In this document: in pieces, positions 27,713 to 36,192 of the stretch
Layout: the number at the start of each line of letters is the position of its first letter
Numbering within the stretch: the first letter of the stretch is position 1
NCBI GenBank assembly: GCA_003151275.1
Contig: PLXC01000101.1
Coordinates: 1-64,000, forward strand
Direction: 5' to 3'
Origin: Candidatus Melainabacteria bacterium
Lineage (GTDB): Bacteria; Cyanobacteriota; Vampirovibrionia; Obscuribacterales; Obscuribacteraceae
Length of the DNA stretch: 64,000 nucleotides
The notes under the pieces: model-generated
What the model was told of the DNA's origin: nothing
Databases searched by the model: none
The model's input: only the letters and a program-made list of their open reading frames with translations
Translations under genes and position numbers: made by a program

Positions 27713-30013
27713 ATGATCGCTGAACTCAAACCGGATCTAGCAAAAATGGCGGGCTCCATTGGCTTGCTTGTGGATCGATCCGGCGAGGAGGACGAGGTCC
27801 TCGGTAGTGTCTGGCTGATCGACGCCAATAAAGTGGCTACCTGTGCGCACTTGATTACGCTTTACGGCGACAAACTCCAGGCGCTGAAAGTTTTCTTTCC
27901 GGCTGTCGGTCAAAGCCACGGCATTTCGCAAGCTCTCTTTCACCCAAAGTTCAATCGTAAATATGCCAACAAGTTGGCATCCGATGGACTCTGGGACTCA
28001 CTTAGCAATATGCACCTGCAAAATTACAATGCAGTTGTACTTACTTTGACACCTCAACTAACTACTTTGGACGATCAGGAAAAGAAGTTGGTCAACCAAA
28101 GTTTGACTATTTCTCCGCCCCAGATTGAGCAAGGTTTAGGCGGAAATCTCGGCGAAATTGATTTCTTTCTTGTCATTCAGACAATTACTAATGCCAGGAA
28201 GGAAGGATTGATCATCATTTCGGACACTCGCAATCGGCCCGTAGCGCGGTTGTTTTGTCAGAATGGTCGGATCACTCACGCTATTTATCGAAACTTGGTC
28301 AATGAGCTTGCCGTCTATCAAATAGTGCAACGACGATTGAAAGGGAATTTTTTCTTTCAAGCGAAATCGGAACCAGATTGGCCGACAGAAAGAGCGATCG
28401 CTCGTCCCCCTGAGATGATGCTGCTTGAGGCGCATCGCAGAATGGATGAAATGGAAAAGTTTACCGCCTCTTTAGGTGGACATGACGCGGTATTTTGTCG
28501 AGCAGTGCCGTGGATGAACGATGGAATTTTGCCTGCTGAAGTTGCGGAGACTGCTCGCAATCTCTGGCCGTGTTTGGACGGCACCATCCCCATTGCTTCT
28601 CTCTGGCAAGTAGTGAATGTTGATGACTACGCCGTTTACCACGCTTTGATCGAACTATTCAAAACAAGACAAATCGAAAACATAGATGACACGACGGAAT
28701 TCCAAGCTAGTAAAGAATCGCTTAAACAGTCCAAAGTCGAGCCACTAGCTCTGGTATCACAAGTGGCGCTGGTGCCCGGCGATGAGATTGAAAATCTTAG
28801 CGTGGATTCAAGAAGAGGGCATCCGCGGATAAAAAAGGGAACGCTGCTTGGGAGCCTTCTTTCAGACGACCCTTATCATTTGCTGCATAATTTGTCGTTG
28901 TTGCCCGAATCTTGTGGCACACCAATGTTCAAGGATGGGGTCGTGATCGGCATGCATTGCGGTCCACTGCCTCCTGCGCCTGAGCTGGATGAAAATGAAG
29001 GCGCCATGCAGCAAATGCTGTGGTCAGAGTGTCTTGTTGAGTGCTTGAAGGATGGTGGGGAAGTTGAGCTGGCAAAAAGGTTAAGCTCGACCGGCCAAGA
29101 AATCGCCAAAAAAATGACGCTTGCAGGAACCAGTGCAATCAAGAGACCGGATCATACCGGTTGCAGAGAAGTGGCGCGTGTTGGCTGTTCTAAGTGTGGC
29201 AAAACAAGTTTGGATTCGGCTCGTTTTTGCAAATCGTGCGGGCAGCGACTGATTCAAGACGTGCAGTATCGTCCACCGCGAAAGATATTTTCACAAGCAC
29301 CACTGGTGGTGATAACGCTCCTCTTTATGGGCGTTTTAGCCGTAATGCTTTTTGGCATGCTTCCTGCAAAGCCGCAATTCATTCATCCCCAACTGTCGTA
29401 TCTGCCAGATGTGCCATGGGTGAGGGTATCAACTTTTGGTGTTAATAAACTAGCTCACGAAGCACCGCAATGGCGACCTGTTCCCGACGGCGCAGCGTTG
29501 AACAATAACGTGCAAGTTTATTTTGACATGAAGGTAAATCAATCGTGTTACTTATACGTGTTAAGTGATTTACCCTCGCGCAAAGATAATTCCAACGCCG
29601 CCTTGGAGTATCCTGAACCCAAATCAAAAGAACAGATGTTGAAGAAGGGTGAGCATTTTACGGTGCCGAAAGAGACGATCAAAGAGGGGATGAGTAACGG
29701 TCAGAAGGGCTTCTTTTTGAATGGGCTAGTGACTGGTCCTACTGATACAACTATACTAATCGCGAGTAGGATGCCCTTGCCGCTGCCTGGTAACCAGGAG
29801 AACTTAAACTCGTTCTTCCTAAACGCCAACCGTATTCTGAGCCTGGATAGATTTGCCGAGGGCATCGAGGTGCCAAGTTCAAAGGTCGCTCCTAATTTAT
29901 TTCCTGCCGGTGTAAACGATAAGTCGAGCAGCTTGCTGCATAGACTATCCTCGGATAAACCGGGAGAGCTGATTTATTTGAAAAGGTTGATGGAAAAGAT
30001 CCCCACGGATTAA
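27713..30013 (+). CDS. Protease-fold/DUF4388/zinc-ribbon membrane protein
   Basis: 766 residues. Residues about 10-125 look like the first half of a trypsin fold (GSVWLIDANKVATCAHLITL, with CAH as in the catalytic His). Residues about 145-340 match DUF4388 (GGNLGEIDFFLVIQTITNARK, then CQNGRITHAIYR). The second half of the fold seems to resume at about 345-425, with ESCGTPMFKDGVVIGMHCG carrying the Ser. The usual Asp (D-I-A-V-L) is NAVVL, so the triad is incomplete. A zinc ribbon (CSKCGK...CKSCGQ, about 495-520), one TM helix (about 535-557) and a beta-rich DUF4384-like C-terminus follow. ATG 27713 is chosen over TTG 27707. It pairs with the DUF4384 gene downstream. Confidence 0.75.
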   Translation: MIAELKPDLAKMAGSIGLLVDRSGEEDEVLGSVWLIDANKVATCAHLITLYGDKLQALKVFFPAVGQSHGISQALFHPKFNRKYANKLASDGLWDSLSNMHLQNYNAVVLTLTPQLTTLDDQEKKLVNQSLTISPPQIEQGLGGNLGEIDFFLVIQTITNARKEGLIIISDTRNRPVARLFCQNGRITHAIYRNLVNELAVYQIVQRRLKGNFFFQAKSEPDWPTERAIARPPEMMLLEAHRRMDEMEKFTASLGGHDAVFCRAVPWMNDGILPAEVAETARNLWPCLDGTIPIASLWQVVNVDDYAVYHALIELFKTRQIENIDDTTEFQASKESLKQSKVEPLALVSQVALVPGDEIENLSVDSRRGHPRIKKGTLLGSLLSDDPYHLLHNLSLLPESCGTPMFKDGVVIGMHCGPLPPAPELDENEGAMQQMLWSECLVECLKDGGEVELAKRLSSTGQEIAKKMTLAGTSAIKRPDHTGCREVARVGCSKCGKTSLDSARFCKSCGQRLIQDVQYRPPRKIFSQAPLVVITLLFMGVLAVMLFGMLPAKPQFIHPQLSYLPDVPWVRVSTFGVNKLAHEAPQWRPVPDGAALNNNVQVYFDMKVNQSCYLYVLSDLPSRKDNSNAALEYPEPKSKEQMLKKGEHFTVPKETIKEGMSNGQKGFFLNGLVTGPTDTTILIASRMPLPLPGNQENLNSFFLNANRILSLDRFAEGIEVPSSKVAPNLFPAGVNDKSSSLLHRLSSDKPGELIYLKRLMEKIPTD

Positions 30014-30029
30014 TTGAGAGGTATTGGAC

Positions 30030-30905
30030 ATGACAGGTCGTCGCCAGACAGTTGCTACTTTGGTTGCTTTGTTAAGCCTTGGCGCACCGTATTGCGCTAC
30101 AGCAGATGACGGTGCCACCAATTCAGGACCGAAGGGGGCGAAAGGGCTATTTTTCGCGCAACTCGAAAAACCTACCGAAAATTTAAATACCGGTATGCGT
30201 TACTGGATTGAACTTACGCGTAAAGGCCAGTCTGAAGTGGCGCATGTTTCCAACAAGCAACAATTTCACACGGGTGATCAAATTCGCTTTCACGTCAGAC
30301 CGAATATTGATGGCTTTGCTTACATAGTGTTGCGCAGCGGCAGCCGCGGCGAACAAGCTGTTCTTTTCCCCGATTCTGCCAGAGGCGACAACAATCGGGT
30401 CAGTCGTGGAGAAGACTACATTCTGCCCGCTGATGGCGCTTTTGAATTTGACAAAAATCCGGGTATGGAAAAACTCACCATTTTACTTTCCCGAACAGCA
30501 ATCAACGCCCAAGCGTACCTCTCAAAGCCAGCCGATCAGCCAGTCGTGATCGCGTCAGCAATTACCGGATCGAAAGATTTGGTGCCTTCCCAGGTTTTCG
30601 TAGCCTATGCCATTCCGCACGAGCCTGTCGCGCCACCGCATGTGACGGAACATAAGCACGTCATCGCTGTTAAGCCGGCAACGCCATCACTGCCACAAAC
30701 CATTTCTGATGATTCAAATGAAAGCAAAGCGCCGAAGCATCACAAAACTGTGCCGCACACTACGACTACGACCACTGTATCGAAGCATGAGACGATTCAA
30801 AAGACCGCTGCCAGTTTGAATGATGACACAGGCGTCACTACTGTTATCAAGAAGAGCGCGGACGGCGTGTTGTTCGTCAATTTGGAACTTGACCACCGTA
30901 GTTAA
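30030..30905 (+). CDS. Secreted DUF4384-domain protein
   Basis: 291 residues from ATG 30030, eight bases after GAGAGG. A signal peptide (about 8-27) is followed by the DUF4384 domain (about 50-190): YWIELTRKGQ, FHTGDQIRFHVRPNIDGFAYIV, VLFPDSARGDNNRV and GMEKLTILLSR. The C-terminal 90 residues are His/Lys/Thr-rich linker ending VLFVNLELDHRS. DUF4384 proteins are beta-rich and often accompany proteases or kinases in envelope or peptide-processing modules. The gene starts 17 bp after the protease-fold gene, whose C-terminus appears to be related, so the two probably form one operon and complex. Confidence 0.8.
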   Translation: MTGRRQTVATLVALLSLGAPYCATADDGATNSGPKGAKGLFFAQLEKPTENLNTGMRYWIELTRKGQSEVAHVSNKQQFHTGDQIRFHVRPNIDGFAYIVLRSGSRGEQAVLFPDSARGDNNRVSRGEDYILPADGAFEFDKNPGMEKLTILLSRTAINAQAYLSKPADQPVVIASAITGSKDLVPSQVFVAYAIPHEPVAPPHVTEHKHVIAVKPATPSLPQTISDDSNESKAPKHHKTVPHTTTTTTVSKHETIQKTAASLNDDTGVTTVIKKSADGVLFVNLELDHRS

Positions 30906-30938
30906 CGTTAATTCGATTTTTTCTTAACCACTCCTTAA

Positions 30939-30976
30939 ACACCGGGGAACGAACATATGTCTCGTTAACCCGGTGT
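30939..30976 (+). terminator. Long hairpin after the DUF4384 gene
   Basis: ACACCGGG (30939-30946) pairs with CCCGGTGT (30969-30976). An inner stem AACGA/TCGTT surrounds a loop ACATATGTC. It is followed by CTTTC, which is a weak U tract, so termination may be partial or the hairpin may act as a leader of the small gene at 30994. Confidence 0.6.
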
Positions 30977-30993
30977 CTTTCAAGGAATAGGTT

Positions 30994-31125
30994 ATGGTCG
31001 TCATTTTATTATCACTGGTCCTTTGCTCCATGCTTGGTCTTGGTATTTTGTTCGTGATCTATCCAAATCTCTTTCCAACTTTCATCGTCAAGCGCTGGGA
31101 GCAACACTTTCACTACTTCCGCTAA
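30994..31125 (+). CDS. 43-residue single-span membrane protein
   Basis: ATG 30994 follows AAGGAATAG (about eight bases spacing) and reads to TAA 31123-31125. The product has one hydrophobic helix (VVILLSLVLCSMLGLGILFV), then YPNLFPTFIVKRWEQ and an aromatic/basic tail ending HFHYFR. Composition and ribosome site argue for a real small gene. It follows the long hairpin at 30939-30976. No family is recognised. Confidence 0.6.
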   Translation: MVVILLSLVLCSMLGLGILFVIYPNLFPTFIVKRWEQHFHYFR

Positions 31126-31193
31126 AGCGCTCATTCGCTTGAGCTTGGTGGCAGGAGCCGAGCAGCTTGCGGAGTCGGGCAGCTTCGCTGCAT

Positions 31194-31260
31194 AGACCCC
31201 ACTAGTGTGCATAGGCGCTCCTAGGACAGACCCCACTAGTGTGCATAGGCCCTCCTCGGA
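31194..31260. repeat. Tandem duplication, 33 bp x2
   Basis: Copies at 31194-31226 and 31228-31260 (period 34) start AGACCCCACTAGTGTGCATAGG and differ at only two positions. No coding frame is served. The surrounding region 31126-31404 has no other feature except a GGAGAG/CTCTCC hairpin near 31337-31357. Confidence 0.85.
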
Positions 31261-31404
31261 TAGTCGACAAGGTTAGCTGCGGTTCATCGCGGATCGGCTT
31301 GGAATCTACTTAACAGAGAACTAATCGTTACAAAGGGGAGAGCCTTCATCTCTCCTTAACTTCTGCGGACTATAATTTGCTCGATTGTCAACAAGAGCAA
31401 ATCG

Positions 31405-31581
31405 ATGCCAGCTGCAGCCGCAGGCTTATTCATAATAGATTTCATCTTTCGTCCGTTTGCGAAGATCTTTGAAAAGATGCCACTAGTAATGCTGCTTTTG
31501 GTGCTAATTCTCTACGGGATCATCGGCTACATAGTAGTGAAATCCGTGTATTTCTCTCCCGATCAGCAAAAGCCTTATTGA
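31405..31581 (+). CDS. 58-residue small membrane protein
   Basis: ATG 31405, preceded by AAGAGCAA, reads to TGA 31579-31581. An amphipathic N-terminal part (LFIIDFIFRPFAKIFEKM) leads to a strong TM helix (LVMLLLVLILYGIIGYIVV) and a short tail ending PDQQKPY. No homologous family is recognised. It converges with the lipoprotein gene seven bp away. Weak ribosome site, but a very typical membrane composition. Confidence 0.55.
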   Translation: MPAAAAGLFIIDFIFRPFAKIFEKMPLVMLLLVLILYGIIGYIVVKSVYFSPDQQKPY

Positions 31582-31588
31582 TAGCCGT

Positions 31589-32017
31589 TCACTTGCCTAG
31601 TTTTACTGACAGCAACTTGACGCTAAGCTTTTCGCTGTGCAGGTTGACCATACCCAGATATTGCTCGATGAAGTTGTGTACTGAGTTGGCTGGAACTGTG
31701 CCATCAGGTCCATCAAGGGTATAAGTGCCCTGGTCTAGGGGCGTGCCGTCATAGTCATAGGTGTTGTATTGGAAAGTGATTTCTTTAATTGGCACCGCGT
31801 TGTAATTTTTGATCCTCACCCATGCCACCGGGCAATTGACTACCCAAAAGCCAGAGATATGCCAATCGACAAGCTCGAAGTAGGTTTGACTTGTTAGTTG
31901 GGCGTCACCACCTGCGAGTGTGTCGCATCCTGAAAGAAATACCATAGCGAAAATGGTCATCGCAAAAACGCCTGACCAGGCTAGCCTCGCGCCGTGTCTC
32001 TTGTGTTCGGTTGCCAT
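31589..32017 (-). CDS. Small lipoprotein
   Basis: 142 residues with a type II signal peptide: hydrophobic stretch (about 15-30) and lipobox LSGC, Cys at about 31. The mature part is beta-rich (SQTYFELVDWHISGFWVVNC, VRIKNYNAVPIKEITFQYN) and ends VKLLSVKLGK. This resembles small domains of FxLYD or DUF3426 type, which bind other envelope components, though I am not certain. ATG 32017 is adjacent to the 33-residue membrane protein encoded at 32024-32125, seven bp upstream. Confidence 0.65.
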   Translation of the reverse strand: MATEHKRHGARLAWSGVFAMTIFAMVFLSGCDTLAGGDAQLTSQTYFELVDWHISGFWVVNCPVAWVRIKNYNAVPIKEITFQYNTYDYDGTPLDQGTYTLDGPDGTVPANSVHNFIEQYLGMVNLHSEKLSVKLLSVKLGK

Positions 32018-32023
32018 ATTAGA

Positions 32024-32125
32024 TCAAATCGGGAACCATCCGAAAAATCCAGCCAAAATTCCGAGCACAACTAAAGTCGCGAACAACGCCAAGATTCCGA
32101 AAAATACCGGTTCGCCCTCGGCCAT
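32024..32125 (-). CDS. 33-residue membrane microprotein
   Basis: Minus-strand ATG at 32125 to TGA 32024-32026. The product MAEGEPVFFGILA... has one TM helix rich in Leu, Val and Gly and ends GFFGWFPI. It is directly upstream of the lipoprotein gene (7-bp gap), so the pair is probably one operon. GGGATGTGAG lies before the start. The size recalls small subunits of membrane complexes, but that is speculation. Confidence 0.5.
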   Translation of the reverse strand: MAEGEPVFFGILALFATLVVLGILAGFFGWFPI

Positions 32126-32220
32126 AACTCACATCCCGGTGAAACTGCACTACAGAGACAATTATATAGAAGATCCTATACCATGGCTGACATATTGTGT
32201 TGAAGGTGAACGGGAGTGCC

Positions 32221-33402
32221 ATGGACGCTGCTATTAACTCTTCTTCTACTGGACTGGATTTTGACCGAGTCAAGAATGAGTTCCCAAAAGAAGAAGGGTG
32301 TTTATACCTAAACACGGGAAGTTGTGGAAGAAAGCCGCAATCGGTTTTGAGCGCGTTGTCGCGTGGTTGGAACGATTTAAATGTCAATCCAACCATCGCC
32401 ACCTTCATTGATGAATCGTTCATAACGGAGGCTAAGGAGGCTGCAGCGCGCTTGTTTGATGTGTCAGCGCGGCAATTGCTGCTTGTGCAAAACACGACGC
32501 AAGGACTGCATCTCTTGATGCAAAGTTTCCTGCTTAACAAAGGCGACGAATTAGTTACTACCGACAGTGAGCATGGTTCGGTAAACGTGATTGCGCAGTT
32601 TCTAGCTGAGACGCGCGGTATCGTGGTTCATAAGGTGCATATCGACCCGCTTGAAGGTCTTGATCTGTTCAATTCAAAACTGATTGAAAAACTTAACCGC
32701 CGAACCAAGTTGGTTCTGGTGAGCGAAATTAGCAGTTATACCGGGTGGCGTCCTTCTCTTACAGTGCTGGAGCGAACCACCAAAGATAAGGGAATTGCTT
32801 TGCTTGTTGACGGTGCTCATGCGGGCGGACAGATTATTTGTCGTCCTGGACAATATCGGCTGTGGGTCGGGTCTGGTCACAAATGGTTAGGCGGGCCAAA
32901 TGGAACCGGTTTCGTTTACGTGGCACCTGATTTGGTGCCAATTTTGCGACCGGTCTGGCTTGGCGACGAATACTTTAAGCTTAAAGAGGCAGACGTCAAC
33001 AATTTGAATCGGTTTGAGTCACAAGGCACCACTGATGTGGTGCGCTGGCGTGGTTTAACTGCCGCGATCAATCTACAACTTGCTATCGGACCAGAGGAGA
33101 TTTATCAGCGGGAGTTGATGCTCGCCAGTTATTTGCGAGGTGCAGTAGCCAAACTAAAACCTAGGTTTCGAACTGCCGATCAGGTGCCGAATAATGGAAT
33201 GCTGGTCATGCATTGGACTGCATCTCAACTGTCTGTGCCGCACCTACGAGATCATTTATGGCAAAGCGATAAAATTTGGGTGCAGCCCGATTTCATGAAC
33301 GTTAATCCAGGGCTTGGTGTGCGTGTCTCGTGTCATTACTCGCTGTCTGAGAGCGAGCTAGACAGGTTTGTCGATGCGCTGGAAGGGATTCTAGTTCCAT
33401 GA
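32221..33402 (+). CDS. Class V aminotransferase / cysteine desulfurase-like
   Basis: 393 residues from ATG 32221; longer starts at GTG 32197 or 32206 are possible. Fold type I features: YLNTGSCGRKP, LVQNTTQGLHLLM, the PLP-Asp/His loop LLVDGAHAGGQI and the Schiff-base Lys in VGSGHKWLGGPNGTGF. C-terminal RVSCHYSLSESELDRFVDAL is the usual closing part. It resembles isopenicillin-N-epimerase-like and CsdA-like proteins; no desulfurase Cys loop is obvious. Its stop overlaps the ATG of the hydrolase gene (ATGA), so the two are translationally coupled. Substrate is unknown. Confidence 0.82.
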   Translation: MDAAINSSSTGLDFDRVKNEFPKEEGCLYLNTGSCGRKPQSVLSALSRGWNDLNVNPTIATFIDESFITEAKEAAARLFDVSARQLLLVQNTTQGLHLLMQSFLLNKGDELVTTDSEHGSVNVIAQFLAETRGIVVHKVHIDPLEGLDLFNSKLIEKLNRRTKLVLVSEISSYTGWRPSLTVLERTTKDKGIALLVDGAHAGGQIICRPGQYRLWVGSGHKWLGGPNGTGFVYVAPDLVPILRPVWLGDEYFKLKEADVNNLNRFESQGTTDVVRWRGLTAAINLQLAIGPEEIYQRELMLASYLRGAVAKLKPRFRTADQVPNNGMLVMHWTASQLSVPHLRDHLWQSDKIWVQPDFMNVNPGLGVRVSCHYSLSESELDRFVDALEGILVP

Positions 33403-34394
33403 AAGACGAGATCTCTTTCGAGCCTTTTCCGCTGTTGAACAATGGACATTTGATGACGATCATTCCAGCATTGTGGATCAGGCGTTTGCCACCAATAAAG
33501 ACACCAGCTGTCGATCGACTGTTTCAAGTTAAGCCGCATGTGCAGGTTCTGGCGAAATGTCATTTTGCGGCCGAGCCCAAATCTAGACCCACCATAATCG
33601 TTGTGCATGGACTGGAAGGATCGAGCAACACTCCTTATGTGTTGGGGCTGACGCACAAAGCTTTGGAGCAAGGCATGAATGTAGTGCGCATGAATTTGCG
33701 CAACTGTGGTGACACGCTGCACCTCACTCCAACTCTCTACAACGCTGGTTTGAGCTCCGATTTGATCGCTGTTGCAAACGAACTGATGGAAATTGATGGT
33801 CTTGAAGATATATTTGCCGCAGGCTATTCGCTGGGCGGAAACATAGTGTTAAAGGCTGCCTGTGAGCTGGGAAAAAGTGGACGTGACTTATTCGCCGGCA
33901 TTTGCGCCGTGTCGCCATCGCTTGACCTTGCTATTTGTGTCGAAGCTCTTGAACAAGGATTCAATAGATTCTACGAACAGAGATTTTTGATTGGTTTAAA
34001 AGCAAAAATACGCGCCAAGCATCAGTTTTATCCCTCACTCTATGACACTTCAAAATTGAAACTGGTCAATTCGGTGCGCCGCTTTGATGACCTGTACACC
34101 GCTCCAGACGCGGGATACAAGGACGCTGCTGAATATTACGAAAAAGCTAGCGCCTTACCGATTATGGACCAAGCTGAAATCCCGATTCTGATCATTGCTG
34201 CTAAGGACGATCCGATTGTTCCTTTCCATTCGTTTACATCACCAAAATTGCAAACACCCCATATCACACTGATCACGCCAGAGCATGGCGGACATAGTGG
34301 TTTTCTTGGCAGAGTGTTTGAAAGTCAGGGAATGATTCGCGATCGTTTTTGGGCAGAGAATCGAATTGTTGATTTTTGTATTAAGCAATTGTGA
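33399..34394 (+). CDS. YheT-type alpha/beta hydrolase
   Basis: 331 residues. N-terminal PLLNNGHLMTIIPALW and VVHGLEGSSNTPYVLG match the YheT/AB-hydrolase family (COG0429). The nucleophile elbow is AGYSLGGN, the acid lies in IIAAKDDPIVPF, and the His in EHGGHSGF. The GDT loop (NLRNCGDTLHLTP) is typical. Family members are esterase-like; a fatty acyl ester substrate is only a guess. The start overlaps the aminotransferase stop by four bases. Confidence 0.88.
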   Translation: MKDEISFEPFPLLNNGHLMTIIPALWIRRLPPIKTPAVDRLFQVKPHVQVLAKCHFAAEPKSRPTIIVVHGLEGSSNTPYVLGLTHKALEQGMNVVRMNLRNCGDTLHLTPTLYNAGLSSDLIAVANELMEIDGLEDIFAAGYSLGGNIVLKAACELGKSGRDLFAGICAVSPSLDLAICVEALEQGFNRFYEQRFLIGLKAKIRAKHQFYPSLYDTSKLKLVNSVRRFDDLYTAPDAGYKDAAEYYEKASALPIMDQAEIPILIIAAKDDPIVPFHSFTSPKLQTPHITLITPEHGGHSGFLGRVFESQGMIRDRFWAENRIVDFCIKQL

Positions 34395-34606
34395 TACTGA
34401 ATACGGTGTGAAGCGTTGCCAAGATGTACTGGCGGAGCAGTTTTATCTCTTACTAATGAGCACGCTCATCGGTTGTCTGGTACCATCGCACTGGCATACT
34501 GCTTTTCTCTGGGTTGAAAAGTGAAAAATGCTCTTAATTTGGCTGTATTACTAGTTTTTGAAGAGCAGCCAAGCAAGTAAGAGCTTATTGAAAGGGAGGA
34601 TACGTT

Positions 34607-35011
34607 GTGAAGAGTTCGAATTTGGCTTTAGCACTTGCCAGTTTACTGGCGTTTGGCACATTGGCTCCTGCATTCGCTGATGATGACACAGGGTTGGACA
34701 AGGCTGTGAACAGCTCATTGATTGTTAGCCGCGTCGGTGGACTCGGTGCAGCTATGGTTGTTGGAATGCCAATCGCTATTGTGCGTGAAACAACCAGAAG
34801 CTACAGAGGCTTAACCAACAGCGCCGCGGATAAGGTTGGCGGTAAGGACTTTGGTCCATCTTGCTTGCTGGTTAGTTTGATTACTGCACCAGCCGCTCTG
34901 ATTGTAGGCGGAGCCAAAGGCACCTACATTAGCAGCAGAAATGCAGCCAAACACGGTTTCAACGAGCCGTTCACCCCTGAATCATTCAGAGTCGGCAAGT
35001 TGGAAGAGTAA
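34607..35011 (+). CDS. Small exported protein, unknown family
   Basis: 134 residues. GTG 34607 follows AAGGGAGGATAC, a strong ribosome site. A signal peptide (about 8-25, ALASLLAFGTLAPAFA) with AFA-D cleavage precedes a Gly/Ala-rich part with two hydrophobic stretches (GGLGAAMVVGMPIAIV and CLLVSLITAPAALIVGGAKG). The rest is polar with FTPESFRVGKLEE at the end. Possibly a small membrane-associated envelope protein. It stands alone and is followed by a strong hairpin. Confidence 0.6.
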   Translation: MKSSNLALALASLLAFGTLAPAFADDDTGLDKAVNSSLIVSRVGGLGAAMVVGMPIAIVRETTRSYRGLTNSAADKVGGKDFGPSCLLVSLITAPAALIVGGAKGTYISSRNAAKHGFNEPFTPESFRVGKLEE

Positions 35012-35032
35012 TTTCGAATAATCTGAATTAGC

Positions 35033-35062
35033 TAACGCGGCGGCCACCAGGTCGCCGCGTTA
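35033..35062 (+). terminator. Strong hairpin after the exported-protein gene
   Basis: TAACGCGGCG pairs with CGCCGCGTTA; with the inner G-T, C-G and C-G pairs the stem is 13 bp around an ACCA tetraloop. There is no proper U tract (TATGATTT follows), so it may stabilise the mRNA end or act as a terminator. Confidence 0.65.
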
Positions 35063-35095
35063 TGATTTAGGTGCATAACTCCCACGGTGATTGGT

Positions 35096-35356
35096 ATGTC
35101 AGCTTCTATAGACCTCAGCGCTTGGATTGAAAAATTGAAGACGGCGCGGAACAGCAGAGAGCTGTTTGCCATGCTAGATGAGTTTCGCATCCTGGAATGG
35201 ACAGATCAGCAGCGTTCGAGCGTAGCGAAACTTTATATGCGGCTGCTCGATGTGCTTCCTCACGAGGAGGCACCGTCCAAGTTTGCCGATGACGGCAATA
35301 CTGCCGCACCCGCTCAACCGGCAGAACAAGAAGAAGTTTGGTACGAGAAAATGTAA
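35096..35356 (+). CDS. Small hypothetical protein
   Basis: 86 residues from ATG 35096 (GTG 35087 is an alternative). The N-terminal two thirds are helical (LSAWIEKLKTARNSRELFAMLDEF, SVAKLYMRLLDVL) and the end is an Ala/Pro/Glu-rich tail finishing VWYEKM. No family or catalytic motif is recognised. It is followed by the CACCATATATGGTG palindrome and faces the GntR gene. Confidence 0.55.
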   Translation: MSASIDLSAWIEKLKTARNSRELFAMLDEFRILEWTDQQRSSVAKLYMRLLDVLPHEEAPSKFADDGNTAAPAQPAEQEEVWYEKM

Positions 35357-35362
35357 TCAGCC

Positions 35363-35379
35363 GCACCATATATGGTGTG
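35363..35379. repeat. GCACCATATATGGTGTG palindromic element
   Basis: Contains the perfect 14-bp palindrome CACCATATATGGTG at 35364-35377. It matches 55023-55039 at 16 of 17 bases. Both copies lie directly after a plus-strand gene. Confidence 0.65.
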
Positions 35380-35386
35380 AGCAGGA

Positions 35387-36016
35387 CTACTCGTGCTTCA
35401 AGAAATGAAACTTGCAGATGAGATTCTTAAGCAGCTTGCCCGCAGCTTTTCCATCCCCTTTCCTTAGCGCCTCGATGACGGGCAGATGAGCGGTGCCAAA
35501 CTGACTGAGCTGGTCTTCACCGATACTCTTCAAAGTGAGGCGAAATCGGCTTTCCAGCACCACTGATTCCCAAATTGAGAGCAAAAGCGAATTCTGAGAG
35601 CCTTCCATAATTATGCGGTGAAATTCGATGTCGTGCTGAGAATAGCTTTTGACGTCCTTTTCCGCGGCTGCTTTCATGAACAAAGCTGATTCTGTCTCCA
35701 ATTTCTCAACGTTATCTTTGAAATTAGGGGCAGCCAGTTGAGCTCCCAGCTCTTCCAACGCCGCTCTGACTTGACTCGATTCTTCTAATTCACGAGAGGA
35801 AATGCTTCGAACTCGTGTTCCCTTATAAGTCTCAGTTTCGACTACCCTTAAAGCTTCAAGATAGCGAAATGCCTCTCGCACCGGGGATTGGCTGGTGTTT
35901 AGCTCATTTGCAATTTGCAGCTCAATTAGTCTGTCACCAGGTTTGTAGGTGCCGTCAAGAATGCGCTCCAGCAGAAGCTGCACGATGTGTTCACGGGCAG
36001 ATGAGCGTTTAAATAT
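35387..36016 (-). CDS. GntR/FadR-type transcriptional regulator (FCD)
   Basis: The winged helix-turn-helix is clear (LLERILDGTYKPGDRLIELQ, NELNTSQSPVREAFRYLE), then an FCD ligand-binding domain (SSRELEESSQVRAALEEL, HDIEFHRIIMEGSQN, HLPVIEALRKGD). The first ATG/GTG/TTG is GTG 35983 (198 residues), which would cut into the first recognition helix. GGAGG at 36025-36029 instead lies eight bases before an ATA codon (36016-36014), from which IFKRSSAREHIV restores the usual N-terminus. I give 36016 as the likelier start but it is uncertain. FCD regulators usually sense small carboxylates. The AT-rich dyads in the divergent upstream region are candidate operators. Confidence 0.78.
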   Translation of the reverse strand: MFKRSSAREHIVQLLLERILDGTYKPGDRLIELQIANELNTSQSPVREAFRYLEALRVVETETYKGTRVRSISSRELEESSQVRAALEELGAQLAAPNFKDNVEKLETESALFMKAAAEKDVKSYSQHDIEFHRIIMEGSQNSLLLSIWESVVLESRFRLTLKSIGEDQLSQFGTAHLPVIEALRKGDGKAAGKLLKNLICKFHFLKHE

Positions 36017-36192
36017 GACCGGAACCTCCGTGGTGCCCTAATTGTAAACGAGAAGTAGAGATAATCCATAATCGATTCTATACACCCTTCCTGATGACCA
36101 GAATCGGGCCGTCGTTTATCGAGCGGAAAAAAAATAGGCCATTTTTGAGGGGATCATCTTAAATGTTAACATCGGCAATTGCAGGTTTACAT

